Source of the DNA: Triplophysa rosa
Lineage: Eukaryota > Chordata > Actinopteri > Cypriniformes > Nemacheilidae
Direction of reading: 5' to 3'
Length of the DNA: 64,000 nt
Assembly: GCF_024868665.1 (NCBI RefSeq)
Contig: NC_079907.1
Coordinates: 16,354,254-16,418,253, forward strand
Shown: piece after piece, positions 24,053 to 36,006 of the stretch
Layout: the number at the start of each line of letters is the position of its first letter
Position numbering within the stretch: the first letter of the stretch is position 1
Notes under the pieces: model-generated
What the model saw: the letters and a program-made list of their open reading frames with translations, nothing else
What the model was told of the DNA's origin: nothing
The model's database searches: none
Program-made: the position numbers and the translations under genes

Positions 24053-24971
24053 CTGTAATGAGACTTTAAGTGTAAAATCAATGCAGACTGTGGGACATTT
24101 CATGACAAAGAACACAAAGAGAAACAGAAGAAACTGTAAAAATACAATAGTTTAAATAGTGCTGCATCGGAAGTTTGGTTGATTTGTGTTCTTTGGATCC
24201 TGGACCTTTTTATTATGCAAGGACGCAAACTGTTGTAAGAGATTTCAACAATGTCACAATTTGAGTTTACATTTGCCAAGTCTGCAATTAAAACTCAATA
24301 TTATTATACTCAAACATTTCTCATCAGATTAACCCACATCTAGATGATTTTACATCTACATGCATTTATTTTGCATATATTTTTTGTTTGTTTATTTTGC
24401 ATTTATGTTTTTGTTTTGTGTTGTGTTGTGTTGTGTTGTTTTGTCTCCTTTTTCCTCTGTGTACACATCTGCAATCAAAAGTCAACATTATTAAAGATTT
24501 CAATATGAACTCAAACATTTCTCATCAAATAAACCCAAATCTAGATTATTTTACTACTACAATATGCATTTATTTTGCTTTTTTTTGCACATCAGTTTCC
24601 AAAGATGTAAAAATGCCTTGCTTTCTTGGTTGGACAACAAACTGCAGAATTCCAGTTGACATATAACTGAAAGAAAACTGAATAAAATATTTATTGAAAT
24701 ATCAAGACTTTAGGCCTCCAATGCAGAGTCAAGACTATCCCTGCGTTCCAATCTGCATACTATCCATCCTAATAGTATTCGAAAGTAGAATTAGTATGTC
24801 CCAAATCGTAGTATGTTGAAAAGAGAATTCCAAAGATTCCCGGATGGTCTACTACTTCCAGTAGAAATTCGAAGTGAAGAAGGATGCACACTCTGACGGC
24901 TGACTCACAATTTACCACGAGTAGGTGGAGTTTAGTGATGCTCCACTGCATTAATAAATTATATAGCTGAT
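24053..24971 (+). repeat. local segmental repeat, copy B
   Basis: Second copy of 22322-23234. The left junction is to the VNTR (GTTGCAATGT|CTCTGTAATG). The right junction at CTGATG switches directly into the next VNTR block. It carries a TTGTG microsatellite at 24419-24438 and a truncated copy of the 23003 DNA element (about 24735-24971). Confidence 0.85.
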
Positions 24972-25625
24972 GTGGGGTAGGGATGATAGGGATGTGGCTG
25001 CGGAAGCTGGCATGGGGGAGGCTGCAGCTGACTCGGAGGCCGGCATGGGGGAGGGTGCAGCTGACTCGGACGCCGGCATGGGGGAGGCTGCAGCTGACTC
25101 GGACGCCGGCATGGGGGAGGCTGCAGCTGACTCGGACGCCGGCATGGGGGAGGCTGCAGCTGACTCGGACGCCGGCATGGGGGAGGCTGCAGCTGACTCG
25201 GACGCCGGCATGGGGGAGGCTGCAGCTGACTCGGACGCCGGCATGGGGAAGGCTGCAGCTGACTCGGACGCCGGCATGGGGAAGGCTGCAGCTGACTCGG
25301 ACGCCTGATGCCGGCATGGGGAAGGATGCAGCTGACTCTGAGGCCGGCTGAGGTGAATCATCCACTGACTTGGCTTTCTCCTCAGCTCTCCATCTCTGGT
25401 CTCGCCGGTGCTGGGCACAAGAGTATTTGGGGGAGTCTCTGGCAGAGGTTGGTAGTGCAGACTCTGGTAGTTCCAATGGGTCCAGGGGTTCAAACGAGTC
25501 CGAATCAGAGTCCGAAGAATACTCGTATTCTGGTGAAGTGAACTCATTTGCAGAGCCAGTGAGCCAAGCAATGACGAAAGCCACCCATGAATGGGGCTCA
25601 CCACCATATGTCCCAGGAGATCCAT
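24951..25625 (-). CDS. repeat-bearing protein of a non-autonomous LTR element
   Basis: A 224-codon frame starts MDLLGHMVVSPIHGWLSSLL, about 33 bp inside the LTR. Its last third is a run of 11-residue units of the type SESAAASPMPA. A second minus frame over the same bases starts MAFVIAWLTGSANEF, includes an acidic Ser/Asp run (SSDSDSDSFEPLDPLELPES), and then reads VRVSCSLPHAG units. I cannot tell which frame is used. The acidic frame looks more protein-like, because its composition holds before the repeat begins. I do not recognise either product. Confidence 0.35.
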   Translation of the reverse strand: MDLLGHMVVSPIHGWLSSLLGSLALQMSSLHQNTSILRTLIRTRLNPWTHWNYQSLHYQPLPETPPNTLVPSTGETRDGELRRKPSQWMIHLSRPQSQLHPSPCRHQASESAAAFPMPASESAAAFPMPASESAAASPMPASESAAASPMPASESAAASPMPASESAAASPMPASESAAASPMPASESAAPSPMPASESAAASPMPASAATSLSSLPHISYIIY

Positions 25626-25657
25626 TCCCGCTGAGTCCGTATAAGGTCAGATCGTTC
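24972..25657 (-). mobile_element. internal region of a non-autonomous LTR element
   Basis: Reading the minus strand from the LTR at 25658, the leader GAACGATCTGACC is followed by a Met at about 25623-25625, a unique 250-bp coding-like part and then a 33-bp repeat array. The leader start GAACGATC is shared with the plus-strand Gypsy element at 48730, which suggests the same primer-binding arrangement. No pol motifs are present. The distal end is lost at the join to copy B. Confidence 0.65.
24995..25345. repeat. 33-bp coding-type minisatellite, about 10 units
   Basis: The unit GGCATGGGGGAGGCTGCAGC + TGACTCGGACGCC repeats about ten times. Because 33 is divisible by three, frames on both strands stay open (AGMGEAAADSD on plus; SESAAASPMPA and VRVSCSLPHAG on minus). 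Inner units are nearly identical and edge units vary (GGG to GAA changes), the usual pattern of array growth. Confidence 0.93.
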
Positions 25658-26532
25658 TGTCATGACTGTGCGTGAACAGAGACCGTGGAGACTCAATTGC
25701 GGGAAATGAATAGGTCTTTATTGAAAAGTTTCCACAAGAATCCATCAAAAGACACCGGCCTCGGAGCCATGTGAGTCGCGGTGAGAGGACTGGACCCGAC
25801 GGCACTCACGGAAGAATCTGAAGTAGACCCAGTCTGTGAGATTCTGTCCCACAAAGGGAGGAATGCAAGGCGGGGAGAACCCTCAAACGCCGGCCGATTC
25901 TTGCCGAGAGAGGTGGTCACTGGTGAAGCGATTGCCGGAGTGTAGAGAGCAGGAACGGTCCGGGACACCAACGGGAACTATGGGAAAACAGAGCTTGAGA
26001 ACAAGGGAACTAGGCACTGGAGACTTGGACTAAAGGAATAATACCAGAGAGAAGACTACCCCGAACTGAGAGGAGAAAACTAAGATTTTCTTATGACTAG
26101 AAAAGGTCAGGGAACGACTGCAACAAACACAGGGTATTACACACAAGTAACGTACAACGATCTGACACAGGACAGTAGAACAGAAGGGAATATAAGGGGA
26201 GGAAATCAAAACCTAAACGAGAAACAGGAGGGGAGAGAGAGAAGACAACGAGTAATGCCAGGTGAAAGTCATAAAGCAAACGAGAGACAGGAGTGGAGAG
26301 AGATGAGACACTGATTAGACAGGTGAGGGGACTGAAACAATAACGAGGAGACAACAGGGTAACGAGGGGGCGTGGTCACACCACAATCAGAAGAAAACGC
26401 ATGGCAGGTTGTAACCACACCATGTGCTCAAAAGAAACAAAACATCTACACAAGAGAAGAAACAAAGCCACAAGAAACAAAAACATCAACACAAGAGAGG
26501 AAACAAAGACACATTAAACAGGAACCCTGACA
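25658..26532 (-). mobile_element. 5' LTR of the non-autonomous element, minus strand
   Basis: An 875-bp segment begins TGTCATGACTGTGCG and ends AACCCTGACA on the plus strand; on the minus strand it is TGTCAGGG...CATGACA. GGTCTTTATTGA near 25710 would supply a polyadenylation signal on the minus strand. The inner side (left) has the GAACGATC leader. The outer flank at 26533 gives no matching target duplication, because the other end is lost. Frames inside it are shadows. Confidence 0.72.
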
Positions 26533-27060
26533 CCTACTATTAGGGCTAGTATAAGTAGGCGAATTGGAATACAGGGCTTGTTTAGTGGACAGGAACATCT
26601 TACCTGGCGAAATGTTCACAAAACATAAAGATCGATCCAAGAAATATGGATTCTCTGTAAGCTTTGAAGCTACTTCATTGTTTCCACATTGCTCAGTGTT
26701 GTCCAATCCCAACAGCCCAAAGGAGCCAGTGGAATGGTCTTGTCTAATTGAGGCTGCATTTGGCTGGGCCTCTCAGAGGTATACTGAATAAACCAAATGG
26801 TGCCCTGGGTATTGATCATGATGGGGGTATGGTAATTTGGGTTTCAGCTGGTGCGGGGGTGGCAGGTGGAGTTTGTAGATGGGCTGCTCTATGGCCTCAT
26901 CAGCAGCTTGCTGTGCACAAACAGATGTGAAGCAATTACCCCGTCTTCTGTCCAGGCATCAACTACAGAAATGGATGTGATAAGATGTTTTCATTCCAAT
27001 GAATCTGTGTAATACGGTCCTTCATTTTCTTCATTTTACTTGCACAGGGTGCAAGTAAAT
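26533..27060. other. intergenic, no recognised feature
   Basis: Mixed composition with short frames on both strands and no family I recognise. It lies between the LTR and repeat copy C. Confidence 0.4.
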
Positions 27061-27268
27061 AGGGTTCTCTTACAATAAAATGCTGTAATGAGACTTTAAC
27101 TGTGAAATCAATGCAGACTGTGGGACATTTAATGACAAAGAACACAAAGAGAAACACAAGAAACTGTAAAAATACAATAGTTTAAATAGTGCTGCATCGG
27201 AAGTTTGGTTGATTTGTGTTCTTTGGATCCTGGACCTTTTTATTATGCAAGGACGTAAACTGTTGTAA
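27061..27268 (+). repeat. local segmental repeat, copy C (partial)
   Basis: Matches the first 207 bp of copy A, including the leading AGGGTTCTCTTACAATAAAATG that copy B lacks. It ends at CTGTTGTAA, where A continues differently. Confidence 0.85.
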
Positions 27269-28810
27269 TGTTACATATGCTGGTAACATTGCAGCACAAG
27301 AAAACATGCCTTGTGTTCTAAAAACACTTTCATTAAGGTATTTATGATATTAATATAATACAATCTGTAAAACTTCACAGACTGCTCATCAGAGTGGCAC
27401 ATCAGTAAGAGAATAGGTATTATGAAGTATGTTTATGTGTGTGTGTTTGGGCCCATCCATCCATTTCTTTGCATACAGAGGCCATTAAAGAGCCAGTCAG
27501 TTGTAACTGTGCCCTGTTCACTTCCCAGAAACATCCATCACAGAGGGGCTCAGACGCCACCTCCCCATCCCTGCTCCCCTGAGGCATCTAATGAGAGCTG
27601 AATTACCAATGGAGCATATAAGCCTTATGGTGATTTCATCAAGTACAGTATACTTATGCCAATAATATGTGTTAAAACTGTTTTCACACCATCCCTTTTA
27701 CAATTTATTTGAACAGTATTAAACAACTTACAGTTGGATCTGTGAATGGATTCATCCAGTCAACCATTGTTTTCCTTTTTTTTTTGGTCTTCATTTCTGT
27801 CTGTTTGAAAAGAATGTATTCTTTGAAAGTTATTTTATTGTCAGTTTTTTATTCACACCCAATGTGGTCGTATGAGTTGGAGGACTTGTTGTCTGTGTCA
27901 GTATTTGAATGACTGTAGTCAAAATGCCCTTGTGGTGCAGATGCACTGCTCATATTGACAGAGACCATCAATAATTAATCACCTAAAGAAAAACTCAAGA
28001 CTTTTTCTACATTTCTTCATTACAAGGACAACAACACCCACACTTTTCTATAATTAGCAATGCAATTAAGTTTCTGTGTTTCAAGATATACCTGCTAAAA
28101 AAACCTCCCCCTGCCAAAAGCAAGCTTTTGCTCCCAATCCAGAGCTATGCATTTGAATTATTTTAATGACCTCTCGATGAATTGCAAATTAATTCTGATA
28201 ACGTGATGACATCTGATCCAAACAGCTCACTCCCAATGAGTGACACAGCATTATTTTCACAAACGTTCCACAAAGACTCTTATTTTACCGAATGGTTCCC
28301 AGAAATCAGCCTTGCACTTTTAGGTTCATTCATACCCTGTCCCTTCAGTAGTTCTTAATCAATATATTGATGCTTTTTTGTAGACTTCAAAAACTGCAAA
28401 TGTACATCTATATTTCAAAGCTCTCACCACAATCCGGGTGATCGCTAATGTTGTAATATCTGTCATTTTACCTTTGAATCCCCCTGCCCTCCTCTTCCCC
28501 CATATTGAAAGATCTCTATTGCATTTGAATGATCTATCTCTGGCAGTATTGAGGGTGACTTCCACCAAATAGATTCCTTTCAGGGGAAAGTGACAGGACA
28601 GGCACCTGAAACATGAACTTGGAGCCTCTGTGGAGATTATGCCCATCAGGCAGGATAAAACCTCTTGCTAATTGTAACCGAATCTGCACTGACTGGTTTA
28701 ACACAAGCATGAACTCAAGGTCATACATTGGGGCCGATCAATAGGAGAAACACTTTCAAGGACAAAACAATCATCTATCACCACACCCTTGTTGCAGATT
28801 TACCCGAGCT
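27269..28810. other. non-coding; possible conserved element
   Basis: No gene is seen. The stretch 28080-28300 is free of repeat-like phrases. It carries clustered homeodomain-type cores (ATTTTAATGACC, GCAAATTAATTC) and balanced composition. It lies downstream of the hs3st-type exon, where a first-intron enhancer could be. This is inference only. Confidence 0.35.
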
Positions 28811-28814
28811 TTAA

Positions 28815-30476
28815 TTAGGGCCCGAGCACGGCAGAAGCAAGCTACCGGCTTGCACCGCAGTGCAGAGCCCTGTTGTTTCTGTGTTCTTCTCCCTCTTTGA
28901 TCGCTAATTTGAAGGCCTAAACATGCTCAAAAACTCACAATAACTTGCACACGCATCAGACGTGGCGAAAATTTACGTCTGATAGGGGTTTCAAAATTAG
29001 GCGTGGCAAAATGGCTCGCTATCGCCACCTTGAACTGCCCAGGCCACTATGCAAAACGTACATGCACCAAATTTGGTGGGCTCATAGAACACCCCAAATT
29101 ATTAAGAAAAGTCTCTTGGAGCATATCTCTAAACCCAACAGGAAGTCCGTTATTTTTGATTTCCTGTGCAATTTTGTAATTTGTTTCAATTTCCAGTCGT
29201 CGTACTTTAACGAACTCCTCCTAGAGTTTTAATCCGATCAACATCATCTTCATGTCATTCTCATCTTAAGGCCTTTGCGAAGCTAAATTGCAGAGATCTT
29301 GACTTTTCGCGGGGGATCGTGACCCTGGCGGCCTGCCAAAGTTTGGCGTTTTGCCATGAACAGGAAGTTGTTGTAACTCAGGCCTACAATGTCCAACAGA
29401 ACCGAGACTTCACCCAGACTTCACACATTTGATAAAAGTCCTGGCCTGAAGACATCTACATGGTAATATTAAGATACAGTTATAGCGCCACCTGCAGGAA
29501 ACAGGAAGTGACATGTTTTAAACTGTGATTAACTCCTCATAGAGATTTGAACAGATCAGCATCATACTTGAAGAGTACAGCCAGTATGATCTTCAGACAT
29601 TTGTGAAGATACATTGCAAGAACCTGACTTTTCATTGAGGGGCATGTTCCCGGACCTGAAAAAGTTTGATGTTTCGCCATGAAACAGGAAGCTATAGTAA
29701 TTCAGGCACACAATGTCTGACCGGCCTCACACTTCACATGTTTGATAAGAGTCCTGGCCTGAACACATATCCATGTCAGTGTTCACTTATAGTAATAGTG
29801 CCACCAGCTGGCAAAAGGGAGTGTGACACATTTAATTAAATAACAAATCCTTCTATAATTCGCCTGCATAAATTTTATCGCCTACCATTTACTGTTTTCC
29901 TTACACAATCGTGCAACGATTGCACTTACTTGTCTATCATCTCAATACCAAGAAAGAAATCTCTTTGACCCATGCTCTAAATCCACCGTGAAGTCATTTA
30001 TTTTCACTTTCCACTGCACGTTCTGTGCAGTTTTTTCCATTTCCAGGTGTCCTACTTTAACAATCTCCTCCTAGAGCTTTAATCAGATGAACATCATATT
30101 TTGTTAGTCTCAGTTCAAGTTTTTTGTGATGCTAAATGGCCTTGACCTTGATCTTGAATGCTCATTTTCGTGCACACATTTGTGCGTACGCATGTTTAGT
30201 GAATGAGACCCGTTGTCCAGTCTGCTCCAAACTTAACATGTTTGATAAGAGTCATGCCCCGAAAGACGTGTTAAATATGTCAATATTAACCTACAGTATT
30301 GCGCCACAAACTGGCAGCAGGAAATCTGGTACATGTAAATAAATTAAAGTCTTTCTATAATGTAACTTCTATATGCGCATTGTACACCGTTCGCTCTTCC
30401 TGAGGCCGACGGCTGGTGGTTGCACCGGGTTGCAGTGGCACTTTCCGCGAGGGCCCGAACATCACTGCTCGCAGCT
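28815..30476 (+). mobile_element. large non-autonomous DNA-transposon-like repeat with internal repeats
   Basis: It lies between TTAA at 28811-28814 and 30477-30480, with GGGCCCGAGCAC at the left end and GAGGGCCCGAAC plus CTGCTCGCAGC at the right end. Internal blocks of about 330-380 bp recur, with phrases such as AACTCCTCCTAGAG, TGATAA(A/G)AGTCCTGGCCTGAA and GCGCCACCTGCAGGAAACAGGAAG. I know this layout from abundant fish repeats. TTAA suggests a Kolobok or piggyBac-like class, but the terminal repeats are not simple matches. No transposase is present. Confidence 0.6.
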
Positions 30477-30480
30477 TTAA

Positions 30481-31354
30481 TGTAATTTCTTTTCGCTTTG
30501 TTAAAGATCTGAATTGAGATCACCCCCCACAGATTTAATCTATCTTTGATAACAAGATTAATGAACGATCCATTCCATTAGACCCGTGTACGTCTGACCG
30601 TGGACAGATTCCAGGATTTGTGATTGGCCAGATATCTATAGGTCCTCCAACCATATGAAGTCCCTGGCACACATCATTATGTTTGGTGGAAAAAGTGACT
30701 CGGTTAAAGATCAATCGAGAGGTCTCACAATAATGTCAAGTGGCCTGCCTTGCTGTGAGGTCCATCTGCTCCCAGCAAGATGACAATCTGCCTCCTCTCG
30801 GCTCAAAGAGATCCTCGGAGCACAACGCTGGAGATTTAGGTGCCAACATCACACACATGCGTACACACAAAGGAAAATCAAAGCAATGTCTTTACAGGCA
30901 AATGCTTCATATGACAATCATACAAATCCATGTAATTCAGAGATATCTGAGCGTTTGTCATGGGTATGCACTAATTATATGGACTGGGCAAGCCAATCGT
31001 GAATTGACAAAACAATCAATCACCTGCTTAGAGGGTAAGTAATTGAGTTTTGTCAACTTGGAGACAGCGTGACACATCATAAAATTGAACGACGTAACTT
31101 TATTGGAGATTCTGACAGAATCTGTGATGGGCTTGCTGATCAACCTGTCATACTTTTTAGTAGTCAAACAAATATATAATCAATGTGAATAATAACAAAA
31201 GAAATTAACGTTTAGGACGTCTCCCTATTAACAATGAAGAGAACTAAATTCTCTATAAGCTAAAACGGTCAGTTCCTTGTGAATACCATAACATGCTAGG
31301 AGGTTTAAATCAAGGCAAAATCACAATGGACTTGTTTAAGGTTCCATAGTGTCT
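30481..31354. other. non-coding; possible conserved element
   Basis: No gene is recognised. The part 30590-30830 (around GATTGGCCAGATATC and TTGGTGGAAAAAGTGACTC) is non-repetitive and of mixed composition, so it might be regulatory DNA of the hs3st-type gene. I cannot test conservation here. Confidence 0.3.
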
Positions 31355-32305
31355 TAAAAGAACAGTTCACCCAAAAATGAAAGTTTGTCTTCATTTACTC
31401 ACCCTCGAGTTGTGCAAAATCTGTATACATTTATTTGTTCTGATGAACAGAGAAAAATATATTTGGAGGAACGCTTGAAACCAAACAGTTCTTGGTCACC
31501 ATTGACTACCATAGTAGGAAAAATTGCTTTATATATTTCTTTGCTCTCTTGAACATTTAGGAAAGCAAACAGTTCTGAGGCACTTTTGACTACCATTTTC
31601 ATTTTTCCTACTATGGCCAAGACTGTCTCTTTAAGGAGAAACTGCTGGGACAATTGAGACATACAGTAAGTGTTCTCAATATTAGGGAACATCTGGCATA
31701 AACTCCAGAGATGATTAACCTTACCAACTTATATCCAGTCCCACTTCAGTATATTGCAATGGCCAGATGGCATTATTTTTCTAACTCAAAACTTTTTTTC
31801 AATGCATATGCATTCATAATGGCCTTTAAAAAGTCCTGTATTGGTGCAATTAAGACTTTAGCACAATAGGCTAAACTCTTTAAAAAGTACTATAAAGGTT
31901 AACATCTGCGGGAGTGAAAGGATCGTGATGGAACCATTTAGCCTTCTATGGTATTCCGAATCACCTTTTTAAGAGTGTACACACAAAATTGAAGGTTCCT
32001 AAAATGCTCTTTTTGGGCTGTATGGTTTCATAAACAACTTTCACATCCATGGAACTTTTCTGTTGTGCAAAAGGCATCCTGTCAAAAAACGTATACTATA
32101 GAAGAAAGAAATGGTTCTTGCACAGAACCCTTATTGGCAGCTTTATTTAGAAATGATGACCTTCACTCCTAACCTTTATAACTTTCTTCTACAAAACACA
32201 AAATAAGACTTTTGTAACCAAACAACACTGACCCAATAGACATTTCTCTAAATATCTTCTTTTGTTTCTTTTGAATTTTCATTTTTTAGGTGAAGTATCC
32301 CTTTA
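31355..32305. mobile_element. non-autonomous DNA transposon (TTCACCCAAAAATGAAA family)
   Basis: The left end reads AACAGTTCACCCAAAAATGAAAG and the right end is its inverted match TTTTCATTTTTTAGGTGAAGTATCCC. These are the imperfect terminal repeats of a very common fish repeat. The middle contains AGAACCTT/TTTAAGAGTGTA phrases that may be a second nested element. No coding capacity. Confidence 0.65.
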
Positions 32306-32468
32306 CTTTACTTTAATTGAAATTTTTTAGAGACAATAAACAAAAAAACACATATCTGCAAGTTTAACAAAAGATCAACGCTAAAACGTTTTATCAGTTA
32401 ACTCAAACATTTAGCTTCACGTGGAAGACTAGATTACTGGTAAAACGTGTATCCACTGTGCCAATATT

Positions 32469-33350
<882 letters not shown>

Positions 33351-33458
33351 AGGTGTTGGTATGAGGTGAATTATAGCATGCATTCTTTTTCCATTATTTG
33401 GACACAGTAATATTTTATGTGGTCTCAACAGAGGGCTTTTTGTAATAAAGTTTGTAAT

Positions 33459-33868
33459 AAAGGATCAGCTCACCCGAAAATATTTTTTTTGCCACCATCA
33501 ATCAATTTGTAAACCGTATGTTGTTCCAAAACTACGCATTTTCTTTAAGGGAACATAAAAGTCCAAATATTTTACAATGCAAGTGAATAAAAACAGGTGC
33601 AGCCCCCAAAGAGAGAAAAAGTGAAAGATAGATAGATAGATTTAGCTCTTACAGAAAGCTTTAGTATTATAGCTTTGTGATACTTTCATGGTGCTTTTGT
33701 CATTTTTGAAGTTTTTACAGCATTCCCATTCACTTTCATTGTATGAAGAGAAGCACCTGAGACATTCTTCTAGAATTTTGGTCTATGAAAGAATATCATG
33801 CATTTTTTGGAATGACATCCAGGAAAGTAAATGATAATAACATTTTCAGTTTGGGTAAACTGTTTAAT
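33459..33868. mobile_element. non-autonomous DNA transposon, diverged
   Basis: Starts AGGATCAGCTCACCCGAAAAT and ends TTTTCAGTTTGGGTAAACTGTTTAATT, an imperfect inverted pair of the same family as 31355-32305. Contains the frequent phrase CCATTCACTTTCATTGTATG and a short GATA run (about 33627-33642). Confidence 0.55.
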
Positions 33869-35571
33869 TAAAGACCAAAACCTATAGCATAGATATAAAT
33901 CTCTCAAACAATTAAACACAATAAGACACATTTTGCATGACAACTAACATTTGAATTTGAGCACAAGCCTTATCTTTAGTCCACACTGGATCTGATCCTT
34001 TATAGAGAACTGTAACCGTTTCGAGATGTAAGACAGGGTGTTCTTGATCCCATAATTGGTTTGGCAATACATCTATTTATCAGATCAGCACACCAAAGCC
34101 GGCTGATCGCATTGCTCTACACAGGCAAATGAGGACAACGTTTACTCTTTTACTTTGTACTCCATCACCTTTAGTGTGAGGCAGAATCATGATTAGATAT
34201 AATCCTGTTTTTTTTGTTTGATATTATTATACTGTTCAGCTTCACAATTTTCTTTCACCCTTTGGAACCAGAAGATATGGCAAAGTGCTGGCTAAAGCAG
34301 ATATAAATGGGATTTTATTACCCCCTAAAGAAGACCTCAGTAAGACTCCAGTGATCAAATAAACAGAGAGCGTTTTGTAGGTTTACATTTCTGATATTTA
34401 TTACATTATACGTAATGATCCTCTTGCATCACGACGATATCAGCGTAAGTGCATTACATGGCCATTTTGTGGTGATTTGTCTGGTTTATGTTGTGATTTA
34501 TTTTTCCCGTCTTCCAAGTGCAGATGTGACCAGGGTCAAAAGGTTAAATGTGCCTTCTCATAAGTACCAAATCAGAAGAACCATACTTAGTCATTCCCCA
34601 AATTATGCTGGGCAGATTTTCTATAATATAATAATGTACAACTAAATAATAATGCATGGTACAGTAAAACTGTAATGTTATACAAACACATTAGTTTGGA
34701 TTTTATTTTTGTTCAAACCATTTTGTTTACTTAAATTAAAATGACCATAAATAAATCTAAAAAAATGTATAAGATAAACCAATCAAAAATAATTCTATAG
34801 ATAAAAATAGAGATACTTGAATGCACTTGTAATCATATGATAATATATTTGCCAGCCTTTACCTGTTTTTATATCAATTTAACTTGTTTTCAAGGATCAG
34901 AGAACAAGGTCGCCCAAGTCAGTTTGAGCAGTTGCACATCTTCTGTGTGCAATCGAAGAACAGATTGCTGGATGATGAAGTAGCCATCTATAAAAATGTG
35001 ACCCCTGGGTCAGGGCCAGTGAGCAGCAAGGCTGATTTATTTCCTGCAGGGAAGAAAACACTGTTTTCATGAAAGTCTAATGAGCATTACGGCTTTATTA
35101 AGTGTGCTGAGCCACACCTGGCTTGCCATTCTCGAAATGTTCAAATAAGAAATAATTGCTTTGCTTCCTGGCCGACTTTCATTTTATGCTGCGTGTAGGC
35201 AACGCACGCCCCACAAAAATCTGTATCCCGGGTTGCGCTCCAAGAGATATATGCTGTTGTTGAATCAAGGGGCAGTAAGATTAAACTGCAGACAAAACCT
35301 TTACATCTTTATGAAGGATGTAGGTGCCTGCCATAATAACCAAGAACAGACTCAAATACTATTCAAATATCCACATTCAAAGCTTTCTGTTGGCAGTTTA
35401 TTATTAATCACTGATAAATGATGCATTTGAGATAGAAGTGAACATGTAAGCATGTCAATTAACATTTTTATGATGTTAGAATGAATAAAGCTGAGTGTAA
35501 TGTGGCAATCACTTCATATTAAAAATAACCAAATTTACAACTTGAAATGACAAAAAATGCATTTTATGAAA
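33869..35571. other. intergenic; no gene seen
   Basis: AT-rich. Two stretches, 34880-35075 and 35090-35330, are non-repetitive with balanced composition and could be conserved non-coding DNA upstream of hs3st. Short plus-strand frames there lack any family signature. Confidence 0.35.
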
Positions 35572-36006
35572 TGTGACCCTGGACAACAAAACCAGTCTTA
35601 TGGGTCAATTTTTTGAAATTGAGATTTTTACATAATCTGAAAGCTGAATAAATAAACTTTCTATAGATATATGAGTTGTTAGAATAGGACAATATCTGGC
35701 TGAGATACAACCGTTTAAAGCTCAGGAATCTGAGAGCGCAAAAAAATCAAAATATTGAGAAAATTGCCTTTGAATTTGTTAATCAGGGGCACTGTGGCAG
35801 ACCATCCACTCACAAAAATAAAGTTTTTATATATTTAAGGTAGGAAACGTACAAAATATCTTCATGGAACATGATCTTTACGTAATATCCTAATGATTTT
35901 TGGCATAAAAGAAAAATCTATAATTTTGACCCACACAATGTATTTTTGTCTTTTACTAAAAATGTTCCTGTGCTACTTAAGACTGGTTTTGTGATCCAGG
36001 GTCACA
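35572..36006. mobile_element. 435-bp MITE-like element with terminal inverted repeats
   Basis: TGTGACCCTGGACAACAAAACCAGTCTTA at the left and its inverted partner TAAGACTGGTTTTGTGATCCAGGGTCACA at the right form 29-bp terminal repeats with two or three mismatches. The interior is AT-rich and non-coding. The family is abundant in fish; superfamily not certain. Flanks do not show a clean target duplication. Confidence 0.85.

Noticed and set aside
24995..25345. CRISPR-like array
   Set aside because: The 33-bp units are contiguous without spacers and translate as repeats, in a vertebrate genome. It is a minisatellite.
35572..36006. Target duplication around the 435-bp MITE
   Set aside because: The flanks TTTATGAAA and AATAGTAA do not match, so I do not claim a duplication or a superfamily.
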